Below, piece by piece: positions 32,396 through 43,985 of a stretch of 64,000 nucleotides of DNA. Under the pieces are notes generated by a model that saw only the letters and a list, made by a program, of their open reading frames with translations, was not told the origin of the DNA and ran no database searches. Where the stretch lies: positions 47,210,469 to 47,274,468 of the forward strand of contig CM076996.1 of assembly GCA_039090855.1 (NCBI GenBank), in the 5' to 3' direction. Every line of letters begins with the position of its first letter. Position 1 is the first letter of the stretch. Made by a program: the position numbers and the translations under genes. The DNA comes from Macrothele yani (Eukaryota; Arthropoda; Arachnida; Araneae; Macrothelidae).

Positions 32396-33083
32396 CACCG
32401 GTGAGCCATTCCATTATGACCACCCCCATTCAAGAGAAATGAGCACGCCTGGAGACCGAATTGTGGCGCAGGTGAAGTTCACAGAGCAGTATATATACAA
32501 CCCGAAGACCGGCTTTCGGTTAGTAGTGTTCGGAGTCAGAATGGGAAAAGCTGTCGATTTATCGGAGTTTAATAAAGGACAAATTTTGATGGCATGGCGC
32601 CTCGGAACTATGATCTCGGAAACAGCGCGGCTTGTGGGTTGTTCACGTGCCGCTGTAGTGAGTCCGTATCAAAAGTGGTGTACGGATGGCCAAACGACGA
32701 ACCGTTGTGTCGTCCGCAGCTCATTGATGCCAGAGGGGAGAGGAAACTGTCGCGTATTGTTCACAGGGCCACAGTGCGACAAATTATCCGCATCTACAAC
32801 AGTGGTGATCAGGGTAATGTGTCACAGCACACAGTTCATCGCAGCGTAGCAGAAGACCCAGTTTGTGGTTCGACTTGGAACAACGGGTTCGCGCTAAATC
32901 ACCAGCACTCCGAAATGTACGTGAACTGGAGGACCAGCTGTTGGCATTATGGTACCGGATACCCCAGAATACCTATCGCCTCTTCGTCGAATCGATGCCT
33001 CGCCGAGTGGCCGCTGTATTGCGGGTTAAAGGGGCTCCTACAGCTTATTATGTAGGTGGTCATAATGTAATGACTCATCGGTA
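32396..33083 (+). mobile_element. internally deleted Tc1 copy (non-autonomous)
   Basis: The left end CACCGGTGAGCCATTCCATT and right end GGTCATAATGTAATGACTCA belong to the same family as the element at 19203. The 5' coding part (KAVDLSEFNKGQILMAWRLG) runs into a junction at about 32860, where the middle, catalytic part of the transposase is missing. The C-terminal QRVRAKSPALRNVRELEDQL and VESMPRRVAAVL follow directly. At ~688 bp it could only move with enzyme from a relative. Confidence 0.85.
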
Positions 33084-33962
33084 TACATCCTTCATTTCAT
33101 GCAATATACCAAAGTTTTTGTGACCAGTTTATTTTTTTACTCCCCTCACAGTATGAATTTATATGCTCCTGGCCCTACTTTGACTATAACAAGTTAAATC
33201 AAGTGCTTTCGTTTATTCGTGTGTGTGTGTGTGTGTGTGTGTGTATTCGATGATTTCTTTGCAATTTTGGAACGATGATGCACGATTGAAGCTATACGTT
33301 AGGGAAGATTTGAAAGATTCGAAACACTGAATCTGTGTGTGTGTGTGTGTGTGTTGCCCGAACTACAGCAAAAGCTTCTTGAATATTCTTCAATGGGGTA
33401 CAGAGGAATTCTTCCTTGGTTTGTACTTGAAAACAACCGTTTCTAAAACGTTCAACAAAATAGTTTCATACTTTATTATAAAAAGCTCGGCAACTTGACT
33501 CTGGTGTGGTAGTACTTTAGCTCTTTCCAATTGCCGAGTTTAGCTTTTACAGACTTTGGGTCACTCATGATTTCTTTAGCTCCCTTTCATATGAACTTAA
33601 TGTTTATTTCCTTACCTGAGCTTCGTCCAACGTTCGTTAAAACTACTGCAAAAGGGTATCCCACGTTGTAACAAAACTGTACTTTCTTTAATTTAAGATA
33701 TGTTGTCTCATTGCAAAAGACCACAGTAACTATAAGCATTCTTGAGATAAGGTAAAACGAATCGCTGTACTTTCCTTTGTGTGACGTATATCTCTAATTT
33801 AACCTTTCCTTTGAGATCCTGTATTCTTATGTAAATTTGGTTAAAGGTTCCTAACTTAATAAAGCCACGTTTTCCTTCTCGATGAATTTAACTTTAAGAA
33901 CAACCTGATATCAGATCAAAGGGCAATTACGTACTACAGACTCAGGAGATGATGCTTGTGTG
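33084..33962. other. no gene; two GT microsatellites
   Basis: (GT)n tracts at about 33219-33244 and 33334-33354. Otherwise no feature. Confidence 0.6.
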
Positions 33963-33971
33963 TGCAATGTT

Positions 33972-34175
33972 TCTTTTTTGTTTTTGTTTGGGAGTTTAAT
34001 GACTACCACGAGCAACTCAATAGGCAACAAGCAGTACCCCGTCCCTAATTTAGGGACACTGGTTCTAGGAAAGGGAAAGACCCAGCACCGTATGACACAC
34101 ACAAATTCCATGCCTCGTCGCGATTAGAACTCGGACCCATCTCGGACGAAGGGTCAGCAGCCAGCGCTTAGACCC
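33972..34175 (-). repeat. SINE-A copy, head truncated
   Basis: Reverse copy missing the outermost part of the tRNA-like head. TGCAATGTT at 33963-33971 and 34176-34184 is the target-site duplication. Confidence 0.85.
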
Positions 34176-34184
34176 TGCAATGTT

Positions 34185-34855
34185 ACGCGAGCAGTGTTTC
34201 GTACAATGCGAGAGATTAGACGAACGATCTGATGATTGTAATGCCCTGTGTATAACGATATTCTGAGGTAAAGTTTTATATGTAATGTCATCTAATTCAC
34301 CATTGCTAAAACAGGGAGAAAAAGTTTATATGCTTAAGGGATGAGAGGATTATTCTCTTTGGATGTTTGATTGAAGAAGTCTTTTATTGATTTGATTTAT
34401 ATCCTACAAAAGGTTAAGAGAGCAATCTGGATGACGTCTTGATGAATAATGAACGAGTTTGGATTTGTAAGTAACGTTGCTTGCCTCTGAATCCTTGGCC
34501 GTATTGTTGTATTGATATAGTTATACGTTAGTTAAGATTTCAGCCTCTACACATGAGCACAAATCTGAGGTGTCACAGTAAAGCCAATTTACTACGGCAA
34601 GTTAAACCATGCGTGAACTTAATAGCTTTGGGGGTGTTACAGAAAAGCTAACTTAACGATAAGTAACTCTAATATTCCATTCAAAAGTTTCAAGTAAACC
34701 ATAACTTACATAAAGCAAGTGGATTTTTTTATAACACCGCTGTTGTTCTTCAAATAGAGCAAATAAAAGCAAATAAATGAGGTTCCCAAATACAAACCTT
34801 TCAAACAGCCATTATGCAATGAGTTTGTGAAGAAAAAATATAACTTTAAAATAAG
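34185..34855. other. no gene seen
   Basis: A+T-rich spacer with no supported feature. Confidence 0.4.
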
Positions 34856-35763
34856 GTAAGAGCCAGTGGCGTATAATCGAGACTAGCTAGGCTAGCTGCG
34901 AAGCTCAGAGAATGCACAAATAAAAGTTAATTAAATATACACAAATGAAAGTCAATTATCAACGGTACTAAGATATGTCAATGCTTTCGGTGCGAAACAA
35001 ACACGAGCGGATTAGCTTCTTTCGATTACGAGAATCAGTCTGGCGAGCGATGATCAACGGCATCAACGTAACGCAAATAGGTCTTCCAGAGACTTCGCTG
35101 TTCTGATGCGAATAGCTTCAATACTATCTCCTGCTAGCGTTTCCAGGACAACATGAATAAGCTACGGAGCTCGTGAGGGGCCATTGCCTTGGCCAAGAGT
35201 TCGCTCCGAAAAAAACTAAGACTTCGGACTACTTCAGTCCCTCCATGCTTCCAGCGCGTGTTTCGCGAGAGTTGTTTCAGTTTGTGTGAAGTGTCAAGGA
35301 ATTAAAATCAGTGATATTATATCTTAAATTCGTAGATTTGTTCGATTCGAACTGTTTTGATAAATTTTGTGAAAGCTTCCCTGAACATCTACTATCAGAG
35401 CTTAATAAAACTATGCTTCAAATTTTAATACATCTCGATTAAAACATGAACTGAAGGTGTTTAATTCCCTTGATGAATACAAAACAAATCAGTAAGAAAC
35501 ATTACTTGTTACATAAAGTTGAATAACTGGATATAGTGCTTATTGAGGTGTACAAATTAGCAGAACAATATTAAACTGTTCATCAACAACTGCAACTGCT
35601 GAAAGAAGTTTTCCCGTATTAAAAAGAAAAAAATATATACACTATCTATCAACAAGTAATTGGACACCCCTGCAATCGACGATATCTGCGGTCCTGATAC
35701 ACGTCACGGCCGCCGCCATTAAATATCGTGTGGGAAACAACAACGCAACCAGTCACATGCAAG

Positions 35764-36795
35764 ATGCCACGGAATTCAGAGCTCTCTGATTTCGAGAAAG
35801 GTGTAATCGTCGGGTATCACAGAAATGGCCGATCCATACGTGACATATCCAGCGAGTTGAAGTACCCAAAATCGACAGTGACCTACGTGATTGGCAAGTG
35901 GAAGATGAGAGGTGACTGTCGGAATGTGCCCCGACCCGGCAGACCCAAAAAACTGGGAGTTAGAGACAGACGGGTGCTGGCCAGAGAAATTTGGAAGAAC
36001 CGCACCAAATCGATGGCCCACATCCGCGAGGAGTTTCAACAGGCATCCGGGAGTGTTCTTTCGATGAATACCATCCGTAAGGAAGCCCATCTGCTCGATT
36101 ATGATGGACGTGCTGCCGCCCACAAGCCTTTGATCACCAAGTCCAATAGCGCTGCTCGGCTAACGTGGTGCAAAGAACGTCGACAGTGGACCATTGAACA
36201 GTGGAAAAAGGTTCCCTGGAGCGACAAATCAAGGTTAACCCTCTACCGTTCGGATGGCAGAGTCTGGGTTTTGCGTCTACCTGGAGAACGCCTCCTGCCG
36301 AAATGTATTGTGCCAACTGTGAAGTTTGGCGGCGGTGGAAGTATGCTATTTGGATGTTTCCCCTGGTATGGCACGGGACCCTTGGTCGCAATTCCTGGTA
36401 GATTCAACGCCGAGACCTACTGCACCATTTTGGATGACCACGCGCTTCCTACATTATGGCAGTTTTACAAGGTGGACCCATGTTACTTTCAGGATGACAA
36501 TGCCACCTGTCATGTTGCGAGGTCCACCATGGCTTGGTATGGTGACAATGGGGTTAATCGAATGGACTGGCCTGCGCAGAGCCCGGACCTTAACCCTATC
36601 GAGCACCTCTGGAACGAGTTGGAGGGTCGACTTACGGGGTGCCCCTACGGTCCGAAATCGGTGAAGGAACTGACTTGTCTTCTCCAAGCCGAGTGGAAGA
36701 AAATACCGCTAGCCGTCGTACAACGTCTGGTTGAGAGTATGCCCCGGAGGGTCGCAGCTGTAATCGCCGCTCGTGGAGGCTCCACCAACTATTGA
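35764..36795 (+). CDS. Tc1-like transposase, intact DD34E
   Basis: The only full-length transposase in the window: 343 aa from ATG 35764. An in-frame ATG also exists at 35728, but the family start MPRNSELSDFEKG fits the later one. Residues ~5-50 form the first HTH and ~66-110 the second, with the AT-hook-like RPGRP at 57-61 between. Catalytic residues are Asp154 (WSDKSR), Asp245 (FQDDNATCH) and Glu280 ([11 protein letters not shown]), with 34 residues between the last two. It would cut its TIRs and insert at TA. Compared with its sister at 36952-37909 it has unusual Lys155 (usually Glu), Phe196 (usually Trp) and Pro200 (usually Ser), so activity may be reduced. Confidence 0.92.
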   Translation: MPRNSELSDFEKGVIVGYHRNGRSIRDISSELKYPKSTVTYVIGKWKMRGDCRNVPRPGRPKKLGVRDRRVLAREIWKNRTKSMAHIREEFQQASGSVLSMNTIRKEAHLLDYDGRAAAHKPLITKSNSAARLTWCKERRQWTIEQWKKVPWSDKSRLTLYRSDGRVWVLRLPGERLLPKCIVPTVKFGGGGSMLFGCFPWYGTGPLVAIPGRFNAETYCTILDDHALPTLWQFYKVDPCYFQDDNATCHVARSTMAWYGDNGVNRMDWPAQSPDLNPIEHLWNELEGRLTGCPYGPKSVKELTCLLQAEWKKIPLAVVQRLVESMPRRVAAVIAARGGSTNY

Positions 36796-36951
36796 AGGTG
36801 AATAACTTTGTTTTCCTTTGCTATCACAGGTGTCCAATTACTTGTTGGTAATTGGACACCTGTGATAGCAAAGGAAAACGAAGTTTAATTCTATCTACCA
36901 ACAAGTAATTGGACACCTGTTATAGCAAAGGAAAACGAAGTTTATTCACCT

Positions 36952-37909
36952 TCAAAAGTTGGTGGAGCCTCCACGAGCGGCGATAACAGCTTCATCCCTC
37001 CGGGGCGTACTCTCAACCAGGCGTTGTACGACGGCTACCGGTATTTTCTTCCACTCGGCTTGGAGAAGACAGGTCAGTTCCTTCACCGATTTCGGACGGT
37101 GGGGGTATCCCTTAAGTCGACGCTCCAACTCGTCGCAGAGGTGCTCGATAGGGTTAAGGTCCGCTCTGCGCAGGCCAGTCCATTCGATTAACCCCATTGT
37201 CACCATACCATACCATTGTGGCCCTCGCAACATGGCAGGTGGCATTGTCTTTCTGAAAGTAACATGGGTCCACCCCGTGAAACTGCCACAATGTAGGAAG
37301 CGCATGGTCATCCAAAATGGTGCAATAGGTCTCGACGTTGAGTCTACGAGGAATTGCGACCAAGGGTCCCGTGCCATACCAGGAGAAACACCCCCATAGC
37401 ATAATTACCCCGCCGCCGAACTTCACAGTTGGCACAATCTATTCCGGCAGGAGGCATTCTCCAGGCAGACTCCTAACCCAGACCCTGCTATCCGAACGGT
37501 AGAGGGTGAACCTTGATTCGTCGCTCCAGAGAACCTGCTTCCACTGTTCAACGGTCCACTGTCGACGTTCTTTGCGTCCATGATAACCGAGCAGATGGGA
37601 TTCCTTACAGATGGTATTCATCGAAAGAACACTCCCGGATGCCTGTTGAAACTCCTCGCGGATGTGGCATATCGATTTGGCGCGGTTCTTCCGAATTTCT
37701 CTGGCCAGCACCCGTCTATCTCTAACTCCCAGTTTTGTGGGTCTGCCGGGTCGGGGCACATTCTGACAGTCACCTCTCATCTTCCACTTGCCAATCGCGT
37801 AGGTCACTGTCGATTTTGGGTACTTCAGCTCGCTGGATATGTCACGTATGGATCGGCCATTTCTGTTATACCCGACGATTACACCTTTCTCGAAATCAGA
37901 GAGCTCCAA
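36952..37909 (-). pseudogene. Tc1-like transposase, sister copy, broken
   Basis: Same family as the intact ORF, on the opposite strand. MELSDFEKGVIVGYNRNGRS starts near 37909. About 20 residues of the linker are deleted (LLGYHG joins directly to RKERRQW). VLWSDESRFTLYRSD keeps consensus residues lost in the intact copy. A TAG follows ECLLPE. Then [18 protein letters not shown] and [12 protein letters not shown] keep the second Asp. A frameshift near 37170 precedes [14 protein letters not shown], which keeps the Glu. It ends RGGSTNF. Confidence 0.92.
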
Positions 37910-38417
37910 ACTGCGTGCATGCGACTGGTTGCGTTGTTGTTTCCCACACGATATTTAACGGCGGCGGCCGTGACGTGTATCAGGACCGCAGATATCGTCG
38001 ATTGCAGGGGTGTCCAATTACTTGTTGGTAGATAGTGTATCTTAGAGCCACACAAGGATATGCACATTCGAGCAACTTGGCTGGTTTGTTAATAGAGAAA
38101 AACATTATTTTTAAATATGGAAAAGTACTCGGAAGGAACATTGTTGTGAAAACGTAACACTCAAGTTCACACAAGAGGAAAGAGGAATGGAATTCGTGAA
38201 CAAATATGTGTTCAAATCATAATCCTCGTAATTATTTGGTATCGTGTGAGCAATAGAATGTACCTAAAATTTAGAAAAAACAAATGTTACTTCTATTACT
38301 TAACAATTAAACAATTAAAAAATAAACTTCGCAATTTTTTAAAATCAGTACTGTGTGTGTGGGGGGGGGGGTGAGATAGCCCAGATCTCGGACCCAAGAT
38401 ACGCCACTGGTAAGGGC

Positions 38418-40274
38418 ATTTAAAATCAGCCATTGAAGAGCTAGAAGCGTGCTATCAACGAACATTATACATGTATTACAGCGAGAGTTAGTACCGTCGA
38501 ATGGTACTCACAACAGTTATTTACTCTTGCCTCACGCTGATACAAGTAAGATATTCACGTAAACAACAGAGCGTCGTTACTTTTCAAACGAAAATGCTAC
38601 CCTGACTCTCGAAAAAAGTACAGTTTTCCCGCATGTCAAAAAGTCAACAGCCAATGACCATTGAATTGCCACGATTTTTCTTTATGCTAAAATACGCCTT
38701 CACAGGACGCGTAATAAACGTGTTAATTTTTTTCCAGTTTCAAAACGACCATTGTGATTAATGAAATCTAAAAGATGTAGTAATTGATCTTGATAATGTA
38801 GAAAATCAGAAACCAACGGAAAACACGACAACCATCTTCACAGTGCATGGCTTTTATAATTGTAGCAGTTTTATGAATGTTTTTGAACTGGTGAAAGATC
38901 AAAGAATTTGGCAATCGCTATTTATAATGTTTCAACAGAAGACCACAAAAAAAGGGGGAAATAAGGAAAACAATCATTCAAAATTTATGGCATGTATGTG
39001 CTGTACGGTTATCTTCGGCAAAATGCAAAGGGAATGAAGGTGATAAATTGTATTGCGCATGACAGATGATTGATATTTAAATTAAATCACCAAATTATGC
39101 TGTGCATGATCACGGAAATGTCTCATTCACTGATGTATCTTTCCCTACGTGAGACGAAGTTTACGCAAAACGAAAATAAAAAAAAACGCTCTGAGGAGAA
39201 TATTGCGAAATGTTTTGAATCATTACTGATAACGTTTTCAGAATATTAAGAACGGGTGTTCAAACTCTTCCCTTGTACAATGTTGTTCTCACCATGAACT
39301 GATTAAAATTGGAAGATACGTGAAACCGGCATGAAAGAAAAACGAAGGAAGCAATGTTCGTTAACTTGACAAGAAAATATATAAGCAATCCATCTTTTTA
39401 AGATAGGAACTTTTTTCCAGAAATGTTCCGCAGTTCTGCAGTAATATTTTTTAGTTAAACAGTAGATGGCGCCACAGTGGACTGCAGTTAGAATTAATAC
39501 GTGTTGTGGGATGAGCCGATTTCACAATCCAGCGAAAAAAAAAAAAGAGCAAGGAAAGAAAGAAATGGTATTAATGTTAAAAGCGTTTCATGAAATTTTA
39601 GTTTTAGCATCACCAAATTAAAAAAAAAAAAAATCTGATGCTCGCTACAGTAAAACCTGATGATTGCTACAGAAATTTTATCAACATCGAATTTTCGGCA
39701 TCATTGTCGAATAAATTTGGTTGCGGGATGACTAGGATGACAAAACATAATATAAACATCGCAAACCTAAAATCCTTTTATAAAATTTAGAAACTAGAAT
39801 TCACACATGGTGCCATTCACTAATACCTAATAACTGATGCATGACTTCAATATCTTTTTCCTCGCGTATCAGACCAGCATACTAGTAAGAGACAATGCAA
39901 ACATGCATTTTTAACGATTTCAGTTTCAAAATTGTGTTGTCCTGATACTTTACGAAGTAATTTTTTAAAACGATCCTTGAAAATATCTGAAAGTAGAAGA
40001 AAAAGTCATTTTCACCATGCAGCTACTTCATTTGAGCGCGAAGATTCTGCTATAAGTGAACTGTTAGTTCAATTTGTTCTGGAAAGGCAGAAATTTAATG
40101 GCAACTTCTTCCTCCCAAGCTGTTTATGATTTTCAGTTTTCCACCAAAATAATGCCTTTTTTTTTAATGTTTTAACATTGGTACACTCTGTCATTTTCAT
40201 TCTACAAAGAGTTAGTCATTTTAATCATACTGGAAAAATCATACTTTAGTTCAGCTCGACGTCAATTTAAAACA
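38418..40274. other. no gene seen
   Basis: A+T-rich DNA. One CTCF-like 13/14 match, ACAGTAGATGGCGC, at 39459-39472. Poly-A tracts near 39535 and 39620. Confidence 0.4.
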
Positions 40275-40875
40275 AGAAAGATGACACCGAATTTTCGGGT
40301 GTAATGAGCACGTCTTTTGAAACCGCGAATTAAATTTATCAAATCTATTCAAAGGCAATGGAACCGGTATGGAAAATAATAGTATCTGACCATAGAAAGA
40401 AGTTTTTCAGTCGGGTTTTTAATCCCGCAGATATTGCTGTAAACGAAATCGTGAACTTAAGCCCTCTGATGGCAGACTAGTCCGTTAAGAAAAAAATTTA
40501 ATTACATGAGAGACATTTCGCACCGGAAAAGCTCTCCAACAAAGAAAGACATTTTCAAATCTGACTCTTAGAAGCAGAGATATCGACAAATATAAGATAT
40601 ACATCTACGTCTCCTGGCGGGAAACACATGCATTATTTTAAGAAGAAAGCATTCTCAAAAAGGTTTTCCGATGTGAGCGGTACCGGTCCACGAAAGAATT
40701 TTTTCGGTCGATTTTTAGTAGCTCAGATTTTGCTGCAAGTACATCAGAAGCAGAAACTAATACTTACGCACCCTGGTGGCCAAACCATTCTTTACCAAAT
40801 ATTAAATTATTAAATATATGAAAAACAATTATCATCAAGAGCTGTATACGATACAGAAGGAATTTTTCAAATCGG

Positions 40876-41109
40876 AGGTTTGGGGGGAGGGGGTTGTTGG
40901 GAACTTTAACGACCACCATGAGCAACTCAATGGGCTATAAGCAGTCACCCGTCCTTAATTTAGGGTCACTGGTTCCAGGGAAGGGAGAGGGGCAGTGTCG
41001 TAAGACAAACACAACATCCATGCCTCACCCAGATTCGAACCCGGACCCCTGTCGGATGAATGATCAGAAGCCATCGCTTAGACCACTGCCCCCCCACCCC
41101 CTGGGGCGG
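40876..41109 (-). repeat. SINE-A copy inside modular repeat
   Basis: Reverse copy with the head at the right (GGGGCGGC). It splits a TCAAATCGGA/TTTTAGAAGC module; AATCGGA and AATCAGA may be a slightly diverged duplication. Confidence 0.85.
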
Positions 41110-41528
41110 CAATCAGATTTTAGAGGCAGAAATATTTCTGGGGAAACGCAATTCATTTTAACGTTCTTAGTGGAAAGTCTATGAGCTACTTGAAAATTTT
41201 GAAATTATATGAAAAACATTTCGCAACGGAAACGCTATCGAACAAAGAAGGAATTTTTCAAGTCGGACTCTTAGAAGTAGAGATATTGACAAAAATAACA
41301 TATATATCTACGCCCCCTAACGGAGAAACCACGCGATATTTTAAGAAAATATTTTGGAAAGGCTGTCGACGTGAGTAGTATCGGTCCACAAACGAATTTT
41401 TTTCAATCGAGGTTTTAGAAGCTCAGATTTTGCTGCAAGTACATCAAAGCAAAAACTAACACTTACGCTCTCTGCTGACCAAACCGTTTTTCACCAAAAA
41501 TTGGAAATTATATGCAAAAGATTCCCCC

Positions 41529-41742
41529 CGCCCCGGTGGCGCAGTGGTCGAAGGCGCTGGCCTCTGATCATTCGTCCGTAAGGGGTCCGGGTTCGAATCC
41601 CGGTCAGGCATGGATGTTGTGTTTGTCTTACGGCACTGGCTATCTCCCTTCCCTGGAACCAATGACCCTAAAATTAGGGACGGGCGACTGCTTATAGCCC
41701 ATTGAGTTGCTCACGGTGGTCGTTAAAACTCCAATCAAAAAA
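41529..41742 (+). repeat. SINE-A copy inside modular repeat
   Basis: Forward full-length copy, the best example of the head: GGTGGCGCAGTGGTCGAAGG and GGGTTCGAATCCCGG. AAAAGATT-CCC sequences on both sides look like a duplication. Confidence 0.9.
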
Positions 41743-41785
41743 AGATTTCCCATCCGGAGCTGTATCAGCTCCGGATGGGAAATCT
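41743..41785. repeat. perfect 19-bp hairpin
   Basis: AGATTTCCCATCCGGAGCT and its exact reverse complement, separated by GTATC. It lies directly after the SINE-A copy, at a module boundary that elsewhere reads GGAGCTGTATCCGC without the second arm. Confidence 0.9.
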
Positions 41786-42508
41786 TTCCAGATTTTTTTT
41801 CAAATCCCAGTTTTAGAAGCTGATATATCGGCGGAAACGCAATTTACCTTTACGCCCCTTAGCGGAAATCTATGAATTGCTTGAAAATTTTGAAATTGCA
41901 TAAGAAACATGTCACACAGGAAACTATCCAGTAAAGCTGGAATTTTTCAAATAGGACCATTAGAAGCAGAGATATTGACAAAAATAAGATATACATTTAC
42001 GTCCCTGGCGGAGAAGCCATGCAATATTTTAAGAAGAAAATATTCCGAAAAGGTTTACCGATGCAATTGGCATCGGTCCACATACGAATTTTTTCAACTG
42101 AGATTTTAGAAGCTCATATTTTGTGGCAAATACATCAGAAGCAGAAATTAATATTTACTCTCCCTAGTGGCCAAACCATTCTTTAGAAAAAATTAGAAAT
42201 TATATGTAAAATATTTCCCGTCAGGAGCTGTATCCGCTGAAGAAAAAAAATTCAAATCGGAGTTTTAGAAGTAGAGACATCGGGGAAAACGCAATTTACT
42301 TTTACCCCCTACCCCTAGCGGATAATCTATGCGTAACTTGAAAAAGGTGCCTATACCTAAAATACTCTTCAACATAAATGGGATTGAAAGGTACAAGATT
42401 TCTTCAATCGGATATTTAGAAGCGAATATATGGAATAAAATGTATTTTGATAAATGAGAAATAAATGAATGTAATTGATATGCGAGATAAATGAGGTGTA
42501 CCCATTGT

Positions 42509-42514
<6 letters not shown>

Positions 42515-42540
<26 letters not shown>

Positions 42541-42748
42541 TGATTGGAGGTTTAACGACCACCGTGAGCAACTCAATGGGCTATAAGCAGTCGCCCGTCC
42601 CTAATTTAGGGTCACTGGTTCCAGGGAAGGGAGAGAGCCAGTGCCGTAAGACAAACACAACATCCATGCCTCACCGGGATTCGAACCCGGACCCCTTACG
42701 ACGAATGATCAGAGGCCAACGCCTTAGACCACTGCGCCACCGGGGCGG
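42515..42748 (-). repeat. young SINE-A copy, 14-bp TSD
   Basis: Reverse copy with a ~27-bp poly-T tail and a complete head. CCCATTGTAGTTCT at 42501-42514 and 42749-42762 is an exact target-site duplication, the longest and cleanest for this family here. Confidence 0.95.
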
Positions 42749-42762
42749 CCCATTGTAGTTCT

Positions 42763-43483
42763 GGCAGCTTTGCAAGACCAGGGGTGAATGTTCCCCACTG
42801 GGTCTTGAAGCAATCGCGAGGAATATGCAATTAACATACGACAACTCCAAACGGCCACAGCGATTTTAATGATATTTCCGTCGAACGGAAACATCCGTTT
42901 CAGCAGCTTTTGAACAAGTTCTCTGAGTTCTCAGTGAACGGAATATTGCATTTCGTATGCTTCTAGAATGGTTTCTTATAAACGTAATATTGCATTTTGG
43001 ACGAATTAAAGGAACAGTATTTAATTTTTTTCCTCATTGAGAAATTGCAATGACTGATCAATAGATAAGTCGATGTGGAGTATAAGTCGAGGTCCAGATT
43101 TTTGAAGAAAAACGTCTCGTCTTAATTCCGAAAACTACGGTAAAACGAATTATTTTTTTTTATTTACGACATTGTCTGTAATAAAGCTTATAAGACATGT
43201 GCTGAATGATAACTAATTGCGGATAAGAAAGAGACTTTGCTGCTATTTACATAATATTACATTTTCACACCGGCTAAAATTAAAAACACTCACATATTCT
43301 ACTTGTTTTTTTTTGTTTTTGTTTTTTTTAATTGCCGCTCTAAGGCTATAAGAAAATTCAGTGCTGTATAACGTTTATGCTCAAAATTTCCTAACGACCT
43401 CAAATGAACTCCTGGAAGTATTAATCAACTTTTCTGTCTGGGACTCAAAATCTGAAAGCACATTTCCTTCGAAGACGAAATAT
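42763..43483. other. no gene seen
   Basis: A+T-rich spacer with poly-T runs near 43150 and 43305. No supported feature. Confidence 0.4.
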
Positions 43484-43809
43484 GGTACTTGTGCCTTATT
43501 GATGCTGACACTCCCGATAGTAAATATATAAGATCTACAAAACGGACACTAGCAACAAGACTGAATGAACATAAATACGCCGTAAAGAATGGACTTAAAA
43601 ATTCTGCATTGTCTCGACTCGTGTGCGATGGCCTGCACTATCCAATTTGGAATGATGCTTCCATCATCATAACACCTAGTGCTGTCTCTTCATTGCTGTT
43701 CACCGAGAGCCTTGTAATTGCTACTCAGACACATTTATGCTGTAATGCCAATGTTCCAATATCTGTACCTACAATCTGAAAACTATTTACAGTTCCGAAT
43801 ACGAGGCAA

Positions 43810-43985
43810 TTCGTCCGTAAGGGGTCCGGGTTCGAATCCCGGTGAGGCATGGATGTTGTGTTTGTCTTACGGCACTGGCTCTCGCCCTTCCCTGGAACCA
43901 GTGACCCTAAATTAGGGACTGGCGACTGCTTATAGCCCATTGAGTTGCTCACGGTGGTCGTTAAAACTCTAATAAAAAAAAAAAA
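43810..43985 (+). repeat. 5'-truncated SINE-A inside the PLE
   Basis: Starts within the head (ATTCGTCCGTAAGGGG), so only the B box survives, and ends in poly-A. ATACGAGGCAA at 43799-43809 and 43986-43996 is the target-site duplication. 5' truncation is typical of incomplete target-primed reverse transcription. Confidence 0.95.

Larger units (their letters stand above)
35640..38037. mobile_element. inverted pair of Tc1-like elements
   Basis: Two copies of one family lie tail to tail. Both outer ends are the same terminal sequence (CACTATCTATCAACAAGTAA left, its near-inverse TACTTGTTGGTAGATAGTG right), with TA on each outer side. At the centre (about 36812-36945) three copies of the opposite TIR meet, forming a long perfect-looking palindrome around 36847 (ATTGGACACC arms). 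The pair could move as one unit if transposase acts on the outer ends. Confidence 0.85.
34864..38409. mobile_element. hAT-like element holding two Tc1 copies
   Basis: The left end CAGTGGCGTATAATCG and right end (inverted) CAGTGGCGTATCTTGG share ~11 bp of TIR. The flanks GTAAGAGC (34856-34863) and GTAAGGGC (38410-38417) match at 7 of 8 bases, the size expected for hAT elements. Without the 2.4-kb Tc1 pair the element is ~1.1 kb and has no recognisable transposase, so it is non-autonomous. Confidence 0.6.
40275..42480. repeat. modular ~150-bp repeat family, copy A
   Basis: Unrecognised repeat. It begins ACAAGAAAGATGACACCGAA, as does copy B at 50.15 kb. It consists of diverged modules about 145-160 bp long, each containing a TTTTAGAAGC-like segment, AGATATTG, and a hallmark ACTTACGCCCYCTAGYGGC-like box. 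Boxes are near 40460, 40607, 40765, 41310, 41465, 41850, 41996, 42155 and 42300. Two or more SINE-A copies are inserted in it. There is no ORF with a domain. Confidence 0.7.
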
